A stretch of 64,000 nucleotides of DNA from XN24 sp035514535. Its GTDB lineage: Bacteria; Pseudomonadota; Gammaproteobacteria; Steroidobacterales; XN24. The number at the start of each line of letters is the position of its first letter. Within the stretch, counting starts at the first letter, position 1. Positions 16,817 through 26,347 of this stretch are shown one piece after another. Below the pieces are notes generated by a model. It was not told where the DNA came from and searched no databases. It saw only the letters and a list, made by a program, of their open reading frames with translations. Position numbers and translations under genes: made by a program. The DNA lies in the NCBI GenBank assembly GCA_035514535.1, contig DATKAZ010000042.1, forward strand, positions 1 to 64,000, read 5' to 3'.

Positions 16817-19082
16817 ACGCGGGCTCGGGCGTCTCTGCCGGCTGCGTCTCCAGCACGAGCCGATCGGCCGCGGCATCAAGCCGCACGCGGATATGACCAC
16901 CCGTGATCAGGGAGCCGAACAGCAGCTCCTCGGCCAGCGGCCGCTTGATGTGCTCCTGGATGATGCGCGCCATCGGCCGCGCGCCCATCTTCGGATCGTA
17001 ACCCTTCGCCGCAATCCATTCGCGGGCATCGTCGTCCAGCTCGAGGGTCACCAGCTTGTCCTGCAACTGGGCTTCCAGCTCGACGACCAGCTTGTCGACG
17101 ACGCGGCTGATGGTGTTCGCATCGAGCGACTTGAACTCGATGATGCCATCCAGCCGGTTGCGGAACTCCGGCGAGAACAGCCGGCGGATCACGTCCATGC
17201 CGTCGGCGGCGTGATCCTGCTCCGTGAACCCGATACTGCTGCGGCTCATCTCGTGCGCGCCGGCGTTGGTCGTCATGACGATGATGACATTGCGGAAATC
17301 CGCCTTGCGGCCGTTGTTGTCGGTCAGCGTGCCGTGGTCCATGACCTGCAGCAGCAGGTTGAACACCTCCGGATGCGCCTTCTCGATCTCGTCGAGCAGC
17401 AGCACGCAGTGCGGCGCCCTGGCGATCGCCTCGGTGAGCAGGCCCCCCTGGTCGAAGCCGACGTAGCCCGGCGGCGCGCCGATGAGGCGCGAAACGGTGT
17501 GGCGCTCCAGGTATTCCGACATGTCGAAGCGCACCAGCTCGATGCCCAGCGCCATGGCCAGCTGGCGCGTCACCTCGGTCTTGCCGACGCCGGTCGGCCC
17601 GGCGAACAGGAAGCTGCCCACCGGGCGGTGCTCGTCGCGCAGCCCGGAGCGGGCCATCTTGATCGCCGAAGCCAGCGTTTCCACGGCCGCGTCCTGGCCG
17701 TAGATCACCAGCTTGAGATTGCGTTCCAGGTTCTTGAGCAGGTCCTTGTCGGAGGCGGACACGCTCTTGGGCGGAATGCGCGCCATCTTGGCCACGATCT
17801 TCTCGATCAGTTCGACGCCGACCACGGCGCCGGCGGGATCGGGCGACTGCAACCGCAGGCTGGAGCCCGCCTCGTCGATCACGTCGATGGCCTTGTCGGG
17901 CAGGTGCCGGTCATTGATATGGCGCGAAGAAAGATCCGCCGCCGCCTGGATCGCTTCCTCGGCATACTTGACGCCATGGTGCTCCTCGAAGCGCGACCGC
18001 AGCCCCATGAGTATCTGCACGGTCTCGGCGACGCTCGGTTCCAGCACGTCGATCTTCTGGAAACGGCGCGCAAGGGCGTGGTCTTTCTCGAAGATGCCGC
18101 GGTACTCGTGATAAGTGGTCGAGCCGATGCATCGCAACTGGCCGTTGGCCAGCACGGGCTTGATCAGGTTCGAGGCATCCATGACGCCGCCGGACGCGGC
18201 CCCGGCGCCGATAACCGTGTGAATCTCGTCGATGAACAAGATGGCGCCCGGGTTCTTGCGTAAGGCGCCGATCACCGCCTTGAGCCGCTTCTCGAAATCG
18301 CCGCGGTACTTCGTGCCGGCGACCAGGGTGCCCATGTCCAGGGCATAAATCGTGCAGTCGTTGAGCACGTCCGGCACCCTGCCTTCGACGATCAACAGGG
18401 CGAGGCCCTCGGCGAGCGCGGTCTTGCCGACGCCGGCCTCGCCGACGGAGAGCGGGTTGTTCGTGCGTCGCCGGCAGAGGATTTCGATGGTGCGCTCGAT
18501 CTCCAGCTCGCGGCCGATCAGCGGATCGATCTTGCCGTCGGCGGCGAGGCGATTCAGGTTGGTGGCATATTTCTCGAGCGGGTCGCCCTCGCCGTCCTTC
18601 TCCGGCTCGTTGCCCTCGCCGATTTCCGGCTTCTCCTGAGCATCCTCGCCGGCACGCGTCAGGCCATGCGAGATGTAATTCACGACATCGAGCCGGGAGA
18701 CGTCCTGCAGACTCAGCAGGTAGACCGCGTGAGACTGCTTTTCTCCGAAAATCGCCACCAGCACGTTGGAGGCCGTTACTTCCTTGCGGCCGCTGGACTG
18801 CACATGGAACACCGCGCGCTGCAAGACCCGCTGGAAACCCAGCGTCGGCTGCACGTCCTGCTCGTCGCCCTCGCCGAGCCGTGGCGTCGTTTCGTCGATG
18901 AACTCGGATATCTCGCGCCGCAGCGTGGTGATGTTTACGCCGCAGGACTTGAGGATGTCGATCGCGGCGGGCACGTCGAGCAGCGCAAGGAGCAGGTGCT
19001 CCACGGTCATGAACTCGTGGCGCTGCTCCCGCGCGCGGCGAAACGCCTCATTCAGACAGAATTCCAGTTCGCTGCTCAACAT
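16815..19082 (-). CDS. clpA: ATP-dependent Clp protease ATP-binding subunit ClpA
   Basis: ClpA unfolds substrates and feeds them to ClpP. The 755-aa protein has an N-terminal Clp_N repeat domain (1-145), AAA module 1 with GEAGVGKT, and AAA module 2 with GPTGVGKT plus the Clp-type VMDHGTLTDNNGRKADFRN block. The IGF-like segment ending SSIGFTEQDH suits ClpP docking. The start ATG 19082 follows GAGG and lies 5 nt after the clpS stop; a start at 19109 would overlap clpS without a ribosome-binding site. Confidence 0.97.
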   Translation of the reverse strand: MLSSELEFCLNEAFRRAREQRHEFMTVEHLLLALLDVPAAIDILKSCGVNITTLRREISEFIDETTPRLGEGDEQDVQPTLGFQRVLQRAVFHVQSSGRKEVTASNVLVAIFGEKQSHAVYLLSLQDVSRLDVVNYISHGLTRAGEDAQEKPEIGEGNEPEKDGEGDPLEKYATNLNRLAADGKIDPLIGRELEIERTIEILCRRRTNNPLSVGEAGVGKTALAEGLALLIVEGRVPDVLNDCTIYALDMGTLVAGTKYRGDFEKRLKAVIGALRKNPGAILFIDEIHTVIGAGAASGGVMDASNLIKPVLANGQLRCIGSTTYHEYRGIFEKDHALARRFQKIDVLEPSVAETVQILMGLRSRFEEHHGVKYAEEAIQAAADLSSRHINDRHLPDKAIDVIDEAGSSLRLQSPDPAGAVVGVELIEKIVAKMARIPPKSVSASDKDLLKNLERNLKLVIYGQDAAVETLASAIKMARSGLRDEHRPVGSFLFAGPTGVGKTEVTRQLAMALGIELVRFDMSEYLERHTVSRLIGAPPGYVGFDQGGLLTEAIARAPHCVLLLDEIEKAHPEVFNLLLQVMDHGTLTDNNGRKADFRNVIIVMTTNAGAHEMSRSSIGFTEQDHAADGMDVIRRLFSPEFRNRLDGIIEFKSLDANTISRVVDKLVVELEAQLQDKLVTLELDDDAREWIAAKGYDPKMGARPMARIIQEHIKRPLAEELLFGSLITGGHIRVRLDAAADRLVLETQPAETPEPA

Positions 19083-19087
19083 CGTTC

Positions 19088-19405
19088 TCAGGCCTCTTCC
19101 ATCGTGCACATCAGCGGGTGCTGATGATGACGGGCATATTCGGTTACCTGGACCACCCGCGTCTCGGCAATATCGTACGGGAAAACTCCGCAGATGCCGC
19201 GACCCCGAGTGTGCACCTCGAGCATGATCCGTGTCGCCCGGGTGCGATCGAGGCCGAAAAACCGCTCGATCACCTCGACGACAAACTCCATCGGGGTGAA
19301 ATCGTCATTCAACATAACCACGCGAAACAACGGCGGCCGCTTAACTTCGGGCCGCGCTTCCTCCAGGGCCATGCCCTGGTCCTGTTTTTCCCGCGGATCC
19401 GCCAT
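19088..19405 (-). CDS. clpS: ATP-dependent Clp protease adaptor ClpS
   Basis: The 105-aa adaptor delivers N-degron substrates to ClpA. The ClpS core is evident: the block FRVVMLNDDFTPMEFVVEVI forms the N-degron pocket, then ATRIMLEVHTRGRGICGVFP and the C-terminal TRVVQVTEYARHHQHPLMCT. It is co-transcribed with clpA. Confidence 0.97.
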   Translation of the reverse strand: MADPREKQDQGMALEEARPEVKRPPLFRVVMLNDDFTPMEFVVEVIERFFGLDRTRATRIMLEVHTRGRGICGVFPYDIAETRVVQVTEYARHHQHPLMCTMEEA

Positions 19406-19465
19406 ATTCGCTCGTTTTCATCCAGCCCGATGGACCGGTTCACATGCGCCTTTCCAGTGACTTCA

Positions 19466-19494
19466 GTTATAGGGACGACGGTGCCACCTGACAA
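19466..19494 (-). promoter_or_regulatory. Sigma-70-like promoter for clpS-clpA
   Basis: On the minus strand TTGTCA (19494-19489) and TATAAC (19471-19466) are spaced by 17 nt. Transcription would start near 19459, about 54 nt upstream of clpS. Confidence 0.65.
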
Positions 19495-19545
19495 CCCCTT
19501 GACTTCCCGGCGCAAGGGCTGACACTCGGCGTGGCCGGGGCTTGC

Positions 19546-19575
19546 TTGAGCCATGCTCCATCGACCGCGTATTAT
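19546..19575 (+). promoter_or_regulatory. Possible sigma-70 promoter for the gspCDEF genes
   Basis: TTGAGC (19546-19551) and TATTAT (19570-19575) are spaced by 18 nt. The leader to the gspC start would be about 58 nt. Confidence 0.5.
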
Positions 19576-19639
19576 CGCTTGATGCGCCGGCCCGCCGTGG
19601 GGGGGCGGCGATCCTGGACCACCCACAAACGGGAGCATC

Positions 19640-20587
19640 GTGGCCGCCGCACTCAACCGCATCAACGAGTGGACCCGCCTGCCGCCCGCCCAGCTCTGGG
19701 CGGAAGTCTCGCGCGTCCTGCCGCCGTGGGTCGCGCTCGTCATCGTGATCCTGATCGGCTGGCAGATCGCCAAGACCGTGTGGCTCCTCTTCCCGGCCAC
19801 CCCGACCGCCGCCCTGCCGCCCGTCGAACCCGTAGCGCGCACCACGACGTCGTCGGCCGGCAGCACCGTCAGTATAGAGCGGATCGTCAACGCCCACCTG
19901 TTCGGCCGGTTGGACGCCGCAGCGCCCGCGCTGGTCGAGGAACAGGAGGACGCCCCGGACACCCAGCTGAGCCTCGAATTGCGTGGCACGATCACCGCCA
20001 GCGTGGAGCAGGATGCGCTGGCGATCATCGCCGAGCGTGGCGGCGACGAGCGCGTCTATTCCGTCGGCGATGCGGTGCCGGGCGGCGCGTCCCTGCACGC
20101 GGTCCACTTCGATCGCGTGCTGCTGCGTCGCGGTGGCCGGCTGGAAGCGTTGCGACTGCCGCGCAGCGAGGACACGGCGGCGAGGCGCACAGCGCCGCGC
20201 GCGAGTGCGCCCCGCCCCGCGCCCCAGCCGGCACGCGTGGCCAGCGTGCAGGACGTCATCCAGCAAAGCGCCGCCAGCCTGACCGAGATCATCCGCCCGC
20301 AACCCGTGTTCAAGGACGGGCGGCAACAGGGCTATCGCGTCTATCCGGGCCGCCAGCGCGCGCAATTCGCCCAGCTCGGGCTGCGTCCCGGCGACCTCAT
20401 CACGCAGATCAACGGCATGGCGCTCGACGACCCGGCCCGCGGCATGGAAATATTCCGCGGCCTCGCCGACGCGACCTCGGTCACGGTGACCGTCGACCGC
20501 AATGGTGAGACCGAAATGCTGACACTGAATACGGCGACGCTGCAGCAAAGCCTGCAGGTTCCCGACAACGAGAACCCCACCGAATGA
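19640..20587 (+). CDS. gspC: Type II secretion system protein GspC
   Basis: GspC links the inner-membrane platform of the type II secretion system to the secretin. The 315-aa protein has one N-terminal membrane helix (about 30-51), a periplasmic HR domain (about 70-150, including FGRLDAAAP and LELRGTITAS), a proline/alanine-rich linker and a C-terminal PDZ domain (about 225-305, with LGLRPGDLITQINGMALDDP). The GTG start at 19640 follows GGGAG. It overlaps gspD by 4 nt (ATGA). Confidence 0.93.
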   Translation: MAAALNRINEWTRLPPAQLWAEVSRVLPPWVALVIVILIGWQIAKTVWLLFPATPTAALPPVEPVARTTTSSAGSTVSIERIVNAHLFGRLDAAAPALVEEQEDAPDTQLSLELRGTITASVEQDALAIIAERGGDERVYSVGDAVPGGASLHAVHFDRVLLRRGGRLEALRLPRSEDTAARRTAPRASAPRPAPQPARVASVQDVIQQSAASLTEIIRPQPVFKDGRQQGYRVYPGRQRAQFAQLGLRPGDLITQINGMALDDPARGMEIFRGLADATSVTVTVDRNGETEMLTLNTATLQQSLQVPDNENPTE

Positions 20588-22668
20588 GCCCACGGCGGAT
20601 TGCCATGATGAATCTATCCAGCTACACGACCGGGGCTCCACGGCACCTGGCAGGTTTGGTGGCGGCGTTGGCATTGGCGCTGATCATGCCGACGGCCCTC
20701 GCCCAGGAGCCGACCATCACCCCCAATTACAAGGATGCGGACCTGCGGCAGATCGTGGAGGCGGTCAGCGCGATCACGGGCAAGAACTTCATCGTCGATC
20801 CGCGCGTCCGGGCGCAGGTGACCATGCTGTCCTCGCAGCCGATGAGCCCGGACGCATTCTATGCGGCCTTTCTCTCCATCCTCGAGGTGCACGGCTACAT
20901 CGCGGTGCCGTCCGGCGATCTCGTCAAGATCCTGCCGGACGCCAATGCGCGCCAGGTTCCGGGTGTGGACCTGCCAGTGGGCCGGCCCGGAAGCGCCGAC
21001 GAGATCGTCACGCAGGTCGTGACCATCCGTAACGTGGGCGCCGCCCAGCTGGTGCCGATCCTGCGACCGCTGATCCCGCAGTACGGGCACCTCGCGGCCC
21101 ACCAGGCATCCAACATGCTGATCATCTCCGACCGCGCGGCCAACGTGAACCGCCTCCTGCGGATCATCCAGCGCATCGACACCGGCGCGGATGCGGAGAT
21201 CGAGGTCATCCCGCTGCAGAACGCATCCTCTGGCGACGTCGTGCGCGTGGTCTCGGCGTTGCAGCAGGCCGCGACCGGGGGCGAGACCGGCAAGCCGCTC
21301 GGGCTGGTCGCCGACGACCGCACGAACAGCGTGCTCATCAGCGGCGATCCGGCGGCGCGCCTGCGCCTGAGGGCATTGATTTCCCACCTCGACACGCCAC
21401 TCGAGGACGGCGGCAATACGCAGGTCATCTACCTGCGCTACGCGGACGCCGAGGATCTCGGCACGCGGCTGCGCGAGCAGATTTCCGCGGAGGTCGCCGC
21501 CACGGGAGCCGGCGGCGAAGGCCGCCCCGCCGGGGGCGTGCGGGAGGACAACGTCACCATCTGGGCGGACCCGGGCACCAATGCCCTGGTCATCACCGCG
21601 CCCGCGGAGGCGATGCGCAGCCTCAGGATGGTGATCGACAAGCTGGACATTCGCCGCGCCCAGGTGCTGGTCGAGGCGATCGTTGCGGAGGTGTCTTATG
21701 TCCGTGCCGCGGAACTCGGCGTGACATGGGCCTTTGACGGCTCCGCCGACAACAACGTCGTCGGTCTCACCAAGTGGGGCTCGGGGGCCAACATCTCCGA
21801 CCTGGCCGGCGCGGCCGTGTCGGGCGATTCCGGGGTCGGCCAGGCGCTGGGCAGCCTGCCGTCGGGCATCATCCTCGGCGCGGGCAGACTCGGCAGCGAC
21901 ACCGGCATCAACTGGGGCGTCGTGTTGCGCGCGTTGCTCAGCGACTCGGATACGAACGTGCTGTCCACGCCGTCGATCGTGACGATGGACAACGAGGAAG
22001 CGGAGATAAAGGTCGGCCAGGAAGTGCCGTTCCTGACCGGCCAGTTCACCAACACGGGCGCCGCGCAGGGCGTCGTCAACCCGTTTCAGACGATCGAGCG
22101 CAAGGACGTCGGCCTGACGCTGAAAGTCACGCCGCAGATCAACGAAGGGGACGCCGTGGTGATGACGGTGTCGCTCGAGACGTCGAGCCTGAGCGGCGGG
22201 ACGGGGGGCGCGGTCGACCTGGTCACGAATCAGCGACACATCACGCAAAAGGTACTCATCGAGAACGGCGAGGTGCTGGTCCTCGGCGGGCTGGTCTCGG
22301 ACGACATCGTGCAGACCGAACAGCGGGTGCCGATCCTCGGCAGCATCCCGATCCTGGGCCACCTGTTCCGCTCCCAGAGCGCGAACACCGAAAAGCGCAC
22401 CCTGATGGTATTCCTGCGCCCCGTGATCCTGCGCGACGGCACGCAGTCCGGGATGGAAACCAACGCCAAGTACCGCATGATGCAGGACGCGCAGCGGAAA
22501 GCCGCCGGACGCCGCGGCCGGTTCATCGACCGGAACGTGGAGCAACCCACCTTGCCGTCGATCGAGGAGCTGGCGCCGGCGTCGTCGGGCTACGTGCCGC
22601 CACCGCCCGACGACGGGGCCGAGGACGAGCAAGCCCCAGGAGCCGCGCGTGGCGACGGAAACGACTGA
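20584..22668 (+). CDS. gspD: Type II secretion system secretin GspD
   Basis: GspD forms the outer-membrane channel of the T2SS. The 694-aa protein has a signal peptide (cleavage near residue 40, PTALA), the N0 domain (YKDADLRQIVEAVSAITG), then N1-N3 repeats (VVTIRNVGAAQLVPILRPL, EVIPLQNASSGDVVRVVSAL, VIYLRYADAEDLG). The secretin core carries VPFLTGQFTN, GLTLKVTPQINEGD and VLVLGGLVSDD. The C-terminal tail after residue 640 is proline-rich and could hold the pilotin-binding region; no pilotin gene is in view. Confidence 0.96.
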   Translation: MSPRRIAMMNLSSYTTGAPRHLAGLVAALALALIMPTALAQEPTITPNYKDADLRQIVEAVSAITGKNFIVDPRVRAQVTMLSSQPMSPDAFYAAFLSILEVHGYIAVPSGDLVKILPDANARQVPGVDLPVGRPGSADEIVTQVVTIRNVGAAQLVPILRPLIPQYGHLAAHQASNMLIISDRAANVNRLLRIIQRIDTGADAEIEVIPLQNASSGDVVRVVSALQQAATGGETGKPLGLVADDRTNSVLISGDPAARLRLRALISHLDTPLEDGGNTQVIYLRYADAEDLGTRLREQISAEVAATGAGGEGRPAGGVREDNVTIWADPGTNALVITAPAEAMRSLRMVIDKLDIRRAQVLVEAIVAEVSYVRAAELGVTWAFDGSADNNVVGLTKWGSGANISDLAGAAVSGDSGVGQALGSLPSGIILGAGRLGSDTGINWGVVLRALLSDSDTNVLSTPSIVTMDNEEAEIKVGQEVPFLTGQFTNTGAAQGVVNPFQTIERKDVGLTLKVTPQINEGDAVVMTVSLETSSLSGGTGGAVDLVTNQRHITQKVLIENGEVLVLGGLVSDDIVQTEQRVPILGSIPILGHLFRSQSANTEKRTLMVFLRPVILRDGTQSGMETNAKYRMMQDAQRKAAGRRGRFIDRNVEQPTLPSIEELAPASSGYVPPPPDDGAEDEQAPGAARGDGND

Positions 22669-24196
22669 CCTCCAGGCGCAGGCCGGGCCGGCCCCGGAAC
22701 CGCCCGCGCCGCGCACGCGCGGCGGCCGCGGGCGCCTCTTGCCCTTCGCCTTCGCCAAGCGCCACGGCATCCTGATCACTGAACTGAGCGATGAGCTCGG
22801 CCAGGCCGTCTGCCGCCCGGACATCAAGCCATTGAGCCTGGCCGAGGCGCGGCGCTTCGCGCGCGTCCCCCTCGAGGTCCGCGACGTGCCCGAAGAAGAG
22901 TTCGACCGGTTGCTGCGGCAGGCCTACGAGAGCGGCTCCAACGCGGCCATGCAGATGGCCGAAGGCCTCGACAGCGACCAGGATCTGTCGCGCGTGGCAC
23001 AGGACCTCCCCGAGCCATCCGACCTGCTCGAGAGCGAGGACGATGCGCCGATCATCAGGCTGATCAACGCGATCCTGACCCAGGCCGTCAAGGAGAGCGC
23101 CTCCGACATCCATATCGAGCCGTTCGAGAACCGCCTGGTCGTCCGCTTCCGGATCGACGGAGTGCTCCGCGAGGTCGTGCAATCCCGGCGCGCCGTGGCG
23201 CCGCTGGTCGTCTCACGCATCAAGGTGATGTCGCGCCTCGATATCGCGGAGAAGCGCGTGCCGCAGGACGGCCGGATTTCGCTCAAGGTGGCCGGGCGCG
23301 CGGTCGACGTACGCGTCTCGACCATCCCCTCCGGTCACGGCGAACGCGTGGTCATGCGCCTGCTGGACAAGCAGGCCGGCAGGCTCGACCTGTCCAGTCT
23401 CGGCATGGATCCGGACACCGAGGCCATGATGGACCGCCTGATCCATCGCCCGCACGGCATCATCCTCGTGACGGGACCCACCGGCTCGGGCAAGACGACC
23501 TCGCTGTATGCGGGCCTGGAGCGCATCAACCAGACCAGCCGCAACATCATGACCGTCGAGGACCCGATCGAGTACTACATCGACGGCATCGGCCAGACAC
23601 AGGTGAACACCAAGGTCGGAATGACCTTCGCCCGCGGCCTGCGCGCGATCCTGCGCCAGGACCCCGACGTGGTCATGGTCGGCGAGATCCGCGACCTCGA
23701 GACGGCCGAGATCGCGGTCCAGGCAAGCCTGACAGGCCATCTCGTGCTGTCGACGCTGCATACCAACACCGCCGTCGGTGCGGTCGCGCGCCTGCGGGAC
23801 ATGGGCGTCGAGCCGTTCCTGCTGGCATCCAGCCTGCTGGGCGTCATGGCCCAGCGCCTCGTGCGCGTGCTGTGCAAGGATTGCCGCAAGCCGGCACCGC
23901 CGAACGAGAGCGAATCGCGCATCCTCGGCGTCGCGGCGGGCAGCGGCACGAAGATCTACCACGCCCTCGGCTGCCCGGCCTGCAACAGCAGCGGCTATCG
24001 CGGCCGCAGCGGCATCTACGAGCTCATCCCCGTCGACGAGCACTTGCAGGCGATGATTCACCAGGGCGAGAGCGAGCAGGCGCTGGAACGCTATGCGCGC
24101 ACGCTCAGCCCGGGCATCCGCGATGACGGCATCCGCAAGGTCCTCGACGGCACAACGACGCTCGAGGAAGTGGTCCGCGTCACCCGTGATGACTGA
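22649..24196 (+). CDS. gspE: Type II secretion system ATPase GspE
   Basis: This cytoplasmic ATPase powers pseudopilus assembly. The 515-aa protein starts with GTG and overlaps gspD by 20 nt. The N1E-like domain is followed by SDIHIEP, Walker A GPTGSGKT (276-283), the Asp box (MTVEDPIEY), Walker B (DVVMVGEIRDLETAEIA) and the His box (GHLVLSTLHTNTA). A four-Cys zinc motif (CKDC about 415-418, CPAC further on) is present, as in true GspE. It is expected to dock on GspL, which is not in this cluster. Confidence 0.96.
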   Translation: MATETTDLQAQAGPAPEPPAPRTRGGRGRLLPFAFAKRHGILITELSDELGQAVCRPDIKPLSLAEARRFARVPLEVRDVPEEEFDRLLRQAYESGSNAAMQMAEGLDSDQDLSRVAQDLPEPSDLLESEDDAPIIRLINAILTQAVKESASDIHIEPFENRLVVRFRIDGVLREVVQSRRAVAPLVVSRIKVMSRLDIAEKRVPQDGRISLKVAGRAVDVRVSTIPSGHGERVVMRLLDKQAGRLDLSSLGMDPDTEAMMDRLIHRPHGIILVTGPTGSGKTTSLYAGLERINQTSRNIMTVEDPIEYYIDGIGQTQVNTKVGMTFARGLRAILRQDPDVVMVGEIRDLETAEIAVQASLTGHLVLSTLHTNTAVGAVARLRDMGVEPFLLASSLLGVMAQRLVRVLCKDCRKPAPPNESESRILGVAAGSGTKIYHALGCPACNSSGYRGRSGIYELIPVDEHLQAMIHQGESEQALERYARTLSPGIRDDGIRKVLDGTTTLEEVVRVTRDD

Positions 24197-24224
24197 CCCC
24201 GCCGCGCGCCGCGCCGCCTGATCC

Positions 24225-25442
24225 ATGGGAGCCTTCGAATACACCGCCGTGGACCGGGGCGGACGCCAGCAAAAGGGCGTGCTCGAGGGAGACACGGCGC
24301 GCCAGGTACGCCAGCTGCTGCGCGAGCGCGAGATGCTGCCGCTGTCCGTCGACGAAGTCGTGGAGCGCGAGCGGGGCAGCAGTTCCGCCGGCCTCAGCCT
24401 GCGGCGCGGCATGAGCGCCGCCGACCTCGCCCTGATCACGCGCCAGCTCGCGACGCTGCTGCGCTCCGGCATGCCGCTCGAGGAGACGCTCCTCGCCGTG
24501 GGCCAGCAAAGCGAGAAGCCGCGCCTCAAGAGCATCCTGCTGGGCGTCCGCTCGCGCGTCATGGAAGGCCACACGCTGGCCGCGGGCCTGAGCGAGTTCC
24601 CGCAGGCTTTCCCGGAGATCTACCGCGCCACGGTCGCCGCGGGCGAGCAGTCGGGGCATCTGGACCCGGTGCTGGAGCGCCTCGCGGACTACACCGAGGG
24701 ACGGCAGCAGTTGCGCCAGCGTGTCTCCCACGCGCTGATCTATCCGGTCATTCTCACGGTGCTGGCGGTCTCAATCGTCGGTGGCCTGTTGGTATATGTC
24801 GTGCCCAAGGTCGTGGGCGTGTTCGAGAACACCGGCCAGGACCTGCCGCTTTTCACGCGCGCCCTGATTGCGGCGAGCGATTTCCTGCGTGACTACGGCA
24901 TCGTGGTGTTCGCCCTGCTCGCCCTCGGGCTGTTCGTATTCTCCCGCATGCTGCGCCAGCTCCACTTCAGGCGGCGCTGGCATCACTTCCTGCTGCGCGT
25001 GCCGCTCGTGGGCCGCCTCAAGCGCGGCGTCAACACGGCGCGCTTCACGCGCACGCTGAGCATCCTCGCGGGCAGCGGCGTGCCTGTGCTGGAGGCGCTG
25101 CGCATCTCCGCCGACGTGGTCACCAACGTGCCGATGAAAGAGGCCATCCAGGAAACCGCGGTGCGGGTCCGGGAGGGAGCCCCGCTCGGCCGCTCGCTGG
25201 GCGCCAGCCGGCTGTTTCCGCCGATGACGATGCACTTGATCTCGAGCGGCGAGGCCAGCGGCGAACTCGAAGACATGCTGGAGCGGGCGGCCGCCAACCA
25301 GGAACGCGAGGTGGACGGCCTGGTCGGCGCCCTGCTCGCCATCCTCGAGCCGGCGTTGATCCTGGTCATGGGCGCGCTGGTGCTGGCGATCGTGATCGCC
25401 ATCCTGCTGCCGATATTCCAGCTGAATCAACTGATCGGCTGA
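24225..25442 (+). CDS. gspF: Type II secretion system inner-membrane protein GspF
   Basis: GspF is the polytopic platform protein that works with GspE. The 405-aa protein begins MGAFEYTAVDRGGRQQKGVL and has two GspF domains (about 70-195 and 272-395) with three membrane helices (near 170, 225 and 385). The motifs RQLATLLRSGMPLEETL and ARFTRTLSILAGSGVPVLEA are diagnostic. No gspG-gspN genes follow; the next gene is unrelated, so the operon stops here. Confidence 0.95.
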   Translation: MGAFEYTAVDRGGRQQKGVLEGDTARQVRQLLREREMLPLSVDEVVERERGSSSAGLSLRRGMSAADLALITRQLATLLRSGMPLEETLLAVGQQSEKPRLKSILLGVRSRVMEGHTLAAGLSEFPQAFPEIYRATVAAGEQSGHLDPVLERLADYTEGRQQLRQRVSHALIYPVILTVLAVSIVGGLLVYVVPKVVGVFENTGQDLPLFTRALIAASDFLRDYGIVVFALLALGLFVFSRMLRQLHFRRRWHHFLLRVPLVGRLKRGVNTARFTRTLSILAGSGVPVLEALRISADVVTNVPMKEAIQETAVRVREGAPLGRSLGASRLFPPMTMHLISSGEASGELEDMLERAAANQEREVDGLVGALLAILEPALILVMGALVLAIVIAILLPIFQLNQLIG

Positions 25443-25598
25443 GCGCGACGCCGAGGTCCGGAGTCGCTCGCGCGGGGCCGCGCGCCTGCCGATTCTGCAG
25501 TTTTTTCGACCGGCCTATTGCCACTGCCTGCGGCTCGCGGTATATGTCGCGCCCCGGGACCCCCCGGGGACATTGCCATCCGTGCCTGATGCAGCGTT

Positions 25599-25829
25599 AT
25601 GAGCAATCCGGACACAGACGACAACAACGACGACGACATCGAAGACTCCTTCGGTGAGGGCGAGGCCGAAATGGAGGAAGAGGAGCTCGACGTTCTCCTT
25701 GACGATCTGCCCGTGGGTCCGGAAGCGCGCAAGCCGAGCGAAAGCGCTCGCCGGCGCGTCGAGGAATACATGGAAATGAAGCGCGCCGCGAAGGAACTGG
25801 CCGATCTGGACAGTTTCGACTTCGAGTAG
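25599..25829 (+). CDS. Small acidic PA3496-family-like protein
   Basis: The 76-aa protein has a very acidic N-terminal half (runs of Asp and Glu) and a basic C-terminal helix, ARRRVEEYMEMKRAAKELAD, ending SFDFE. This helix resembles the PA3496 family of small gammaproteobacterial proteins of unknown function. It is predicted cytoplasmic with no membrane segment. It stands alone between gspF and the convergent arfB gene, and codon use matches its neighbours. Confidence 0.7.
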   Translation: MSNPDTDDNNDDDIEDSFGEGEAEMEEEELDVLLDDLPVGPEARKPSESARRRVEEYMEMKRAAKELADLDSFDFE

Positions 25830-25901
25830 CCGTTGCCGGTCGGCTTCGATATCGGATTCACATTAGAATAAGTCTATATCTTCCTGTATTAGTTATATTA
25901 A

Positions 25902-26336
25902 CTAGTCATCCGCTCCCGGATCGCCCCGTTTCTGCTTGATTTCGCCGCGGTGCCGCTTCGCCACGAGGCGCCGGTCTTTCGCGGCGCGCGTCGGACGGGT
26001 CGCAATGCGCCGGCGCGGCTCCTGGAGCGCCCGCTCGATGAGCGCCGTCAGCCTGTCCCGGGCCTCCTCCCGGTTGCGCAGCTGGCTGCGGTGCGTCCTG
26101 GCCTCGATGGTGATCACGCCGCACGAGTCCGCCCGGCTCCCGGCGAGCTTGAGCAGGCGTTGCTTCACGGCATCATCGAGGCGGGACGTAGCCGCGACAT
26201 CGAAGCGCAGCTGCACGCCGGTAGCCGTGCGATTGACGTGCTGCCCGCCCGGCCCCCCGGTGAGGATGAATTTCTCGGACAGCTCGTCCTCGGGCAGCTG
26301 GAAGCGTCGCGGCGGTCGCTCGTTTTCGTCACTCAT
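25902..26336 (-). CDS. arfB: Alternative ribosome-rescue factor ArfB (YaeJ)
   Basis: ArfB hydrolyses peptidyl-tRNA on stalled ribosomes with empty mRNA channels. The 144-aa protein has the RF-type GGQ motif at 30-32 within ILTGGPGGQHVNRTATG. A basic C-terminal tail (TRPTRAAKDRRLVAKRHRGE) enters the mRNA channel. The second ATG (26336) was chosen because AAGGA lies 8 nt upstream; the ATG at 26345 has none. Confidence 0.94.
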   Translation of the reverse strand: MSDENERPPRRFQLPEDELSEKFILTGGPGGQHVNRTATGVQLRFDVAATSRLDDAVKQRLLKLAGSRADSCGVITIEARTHRSQLRNREEARDRLTALIERALQEPRRRIATRPTRAAKDRRLVAKRHRGEIKQKRGDPGADD

Positions 26337-26347
26337 GGCCGGCATCC

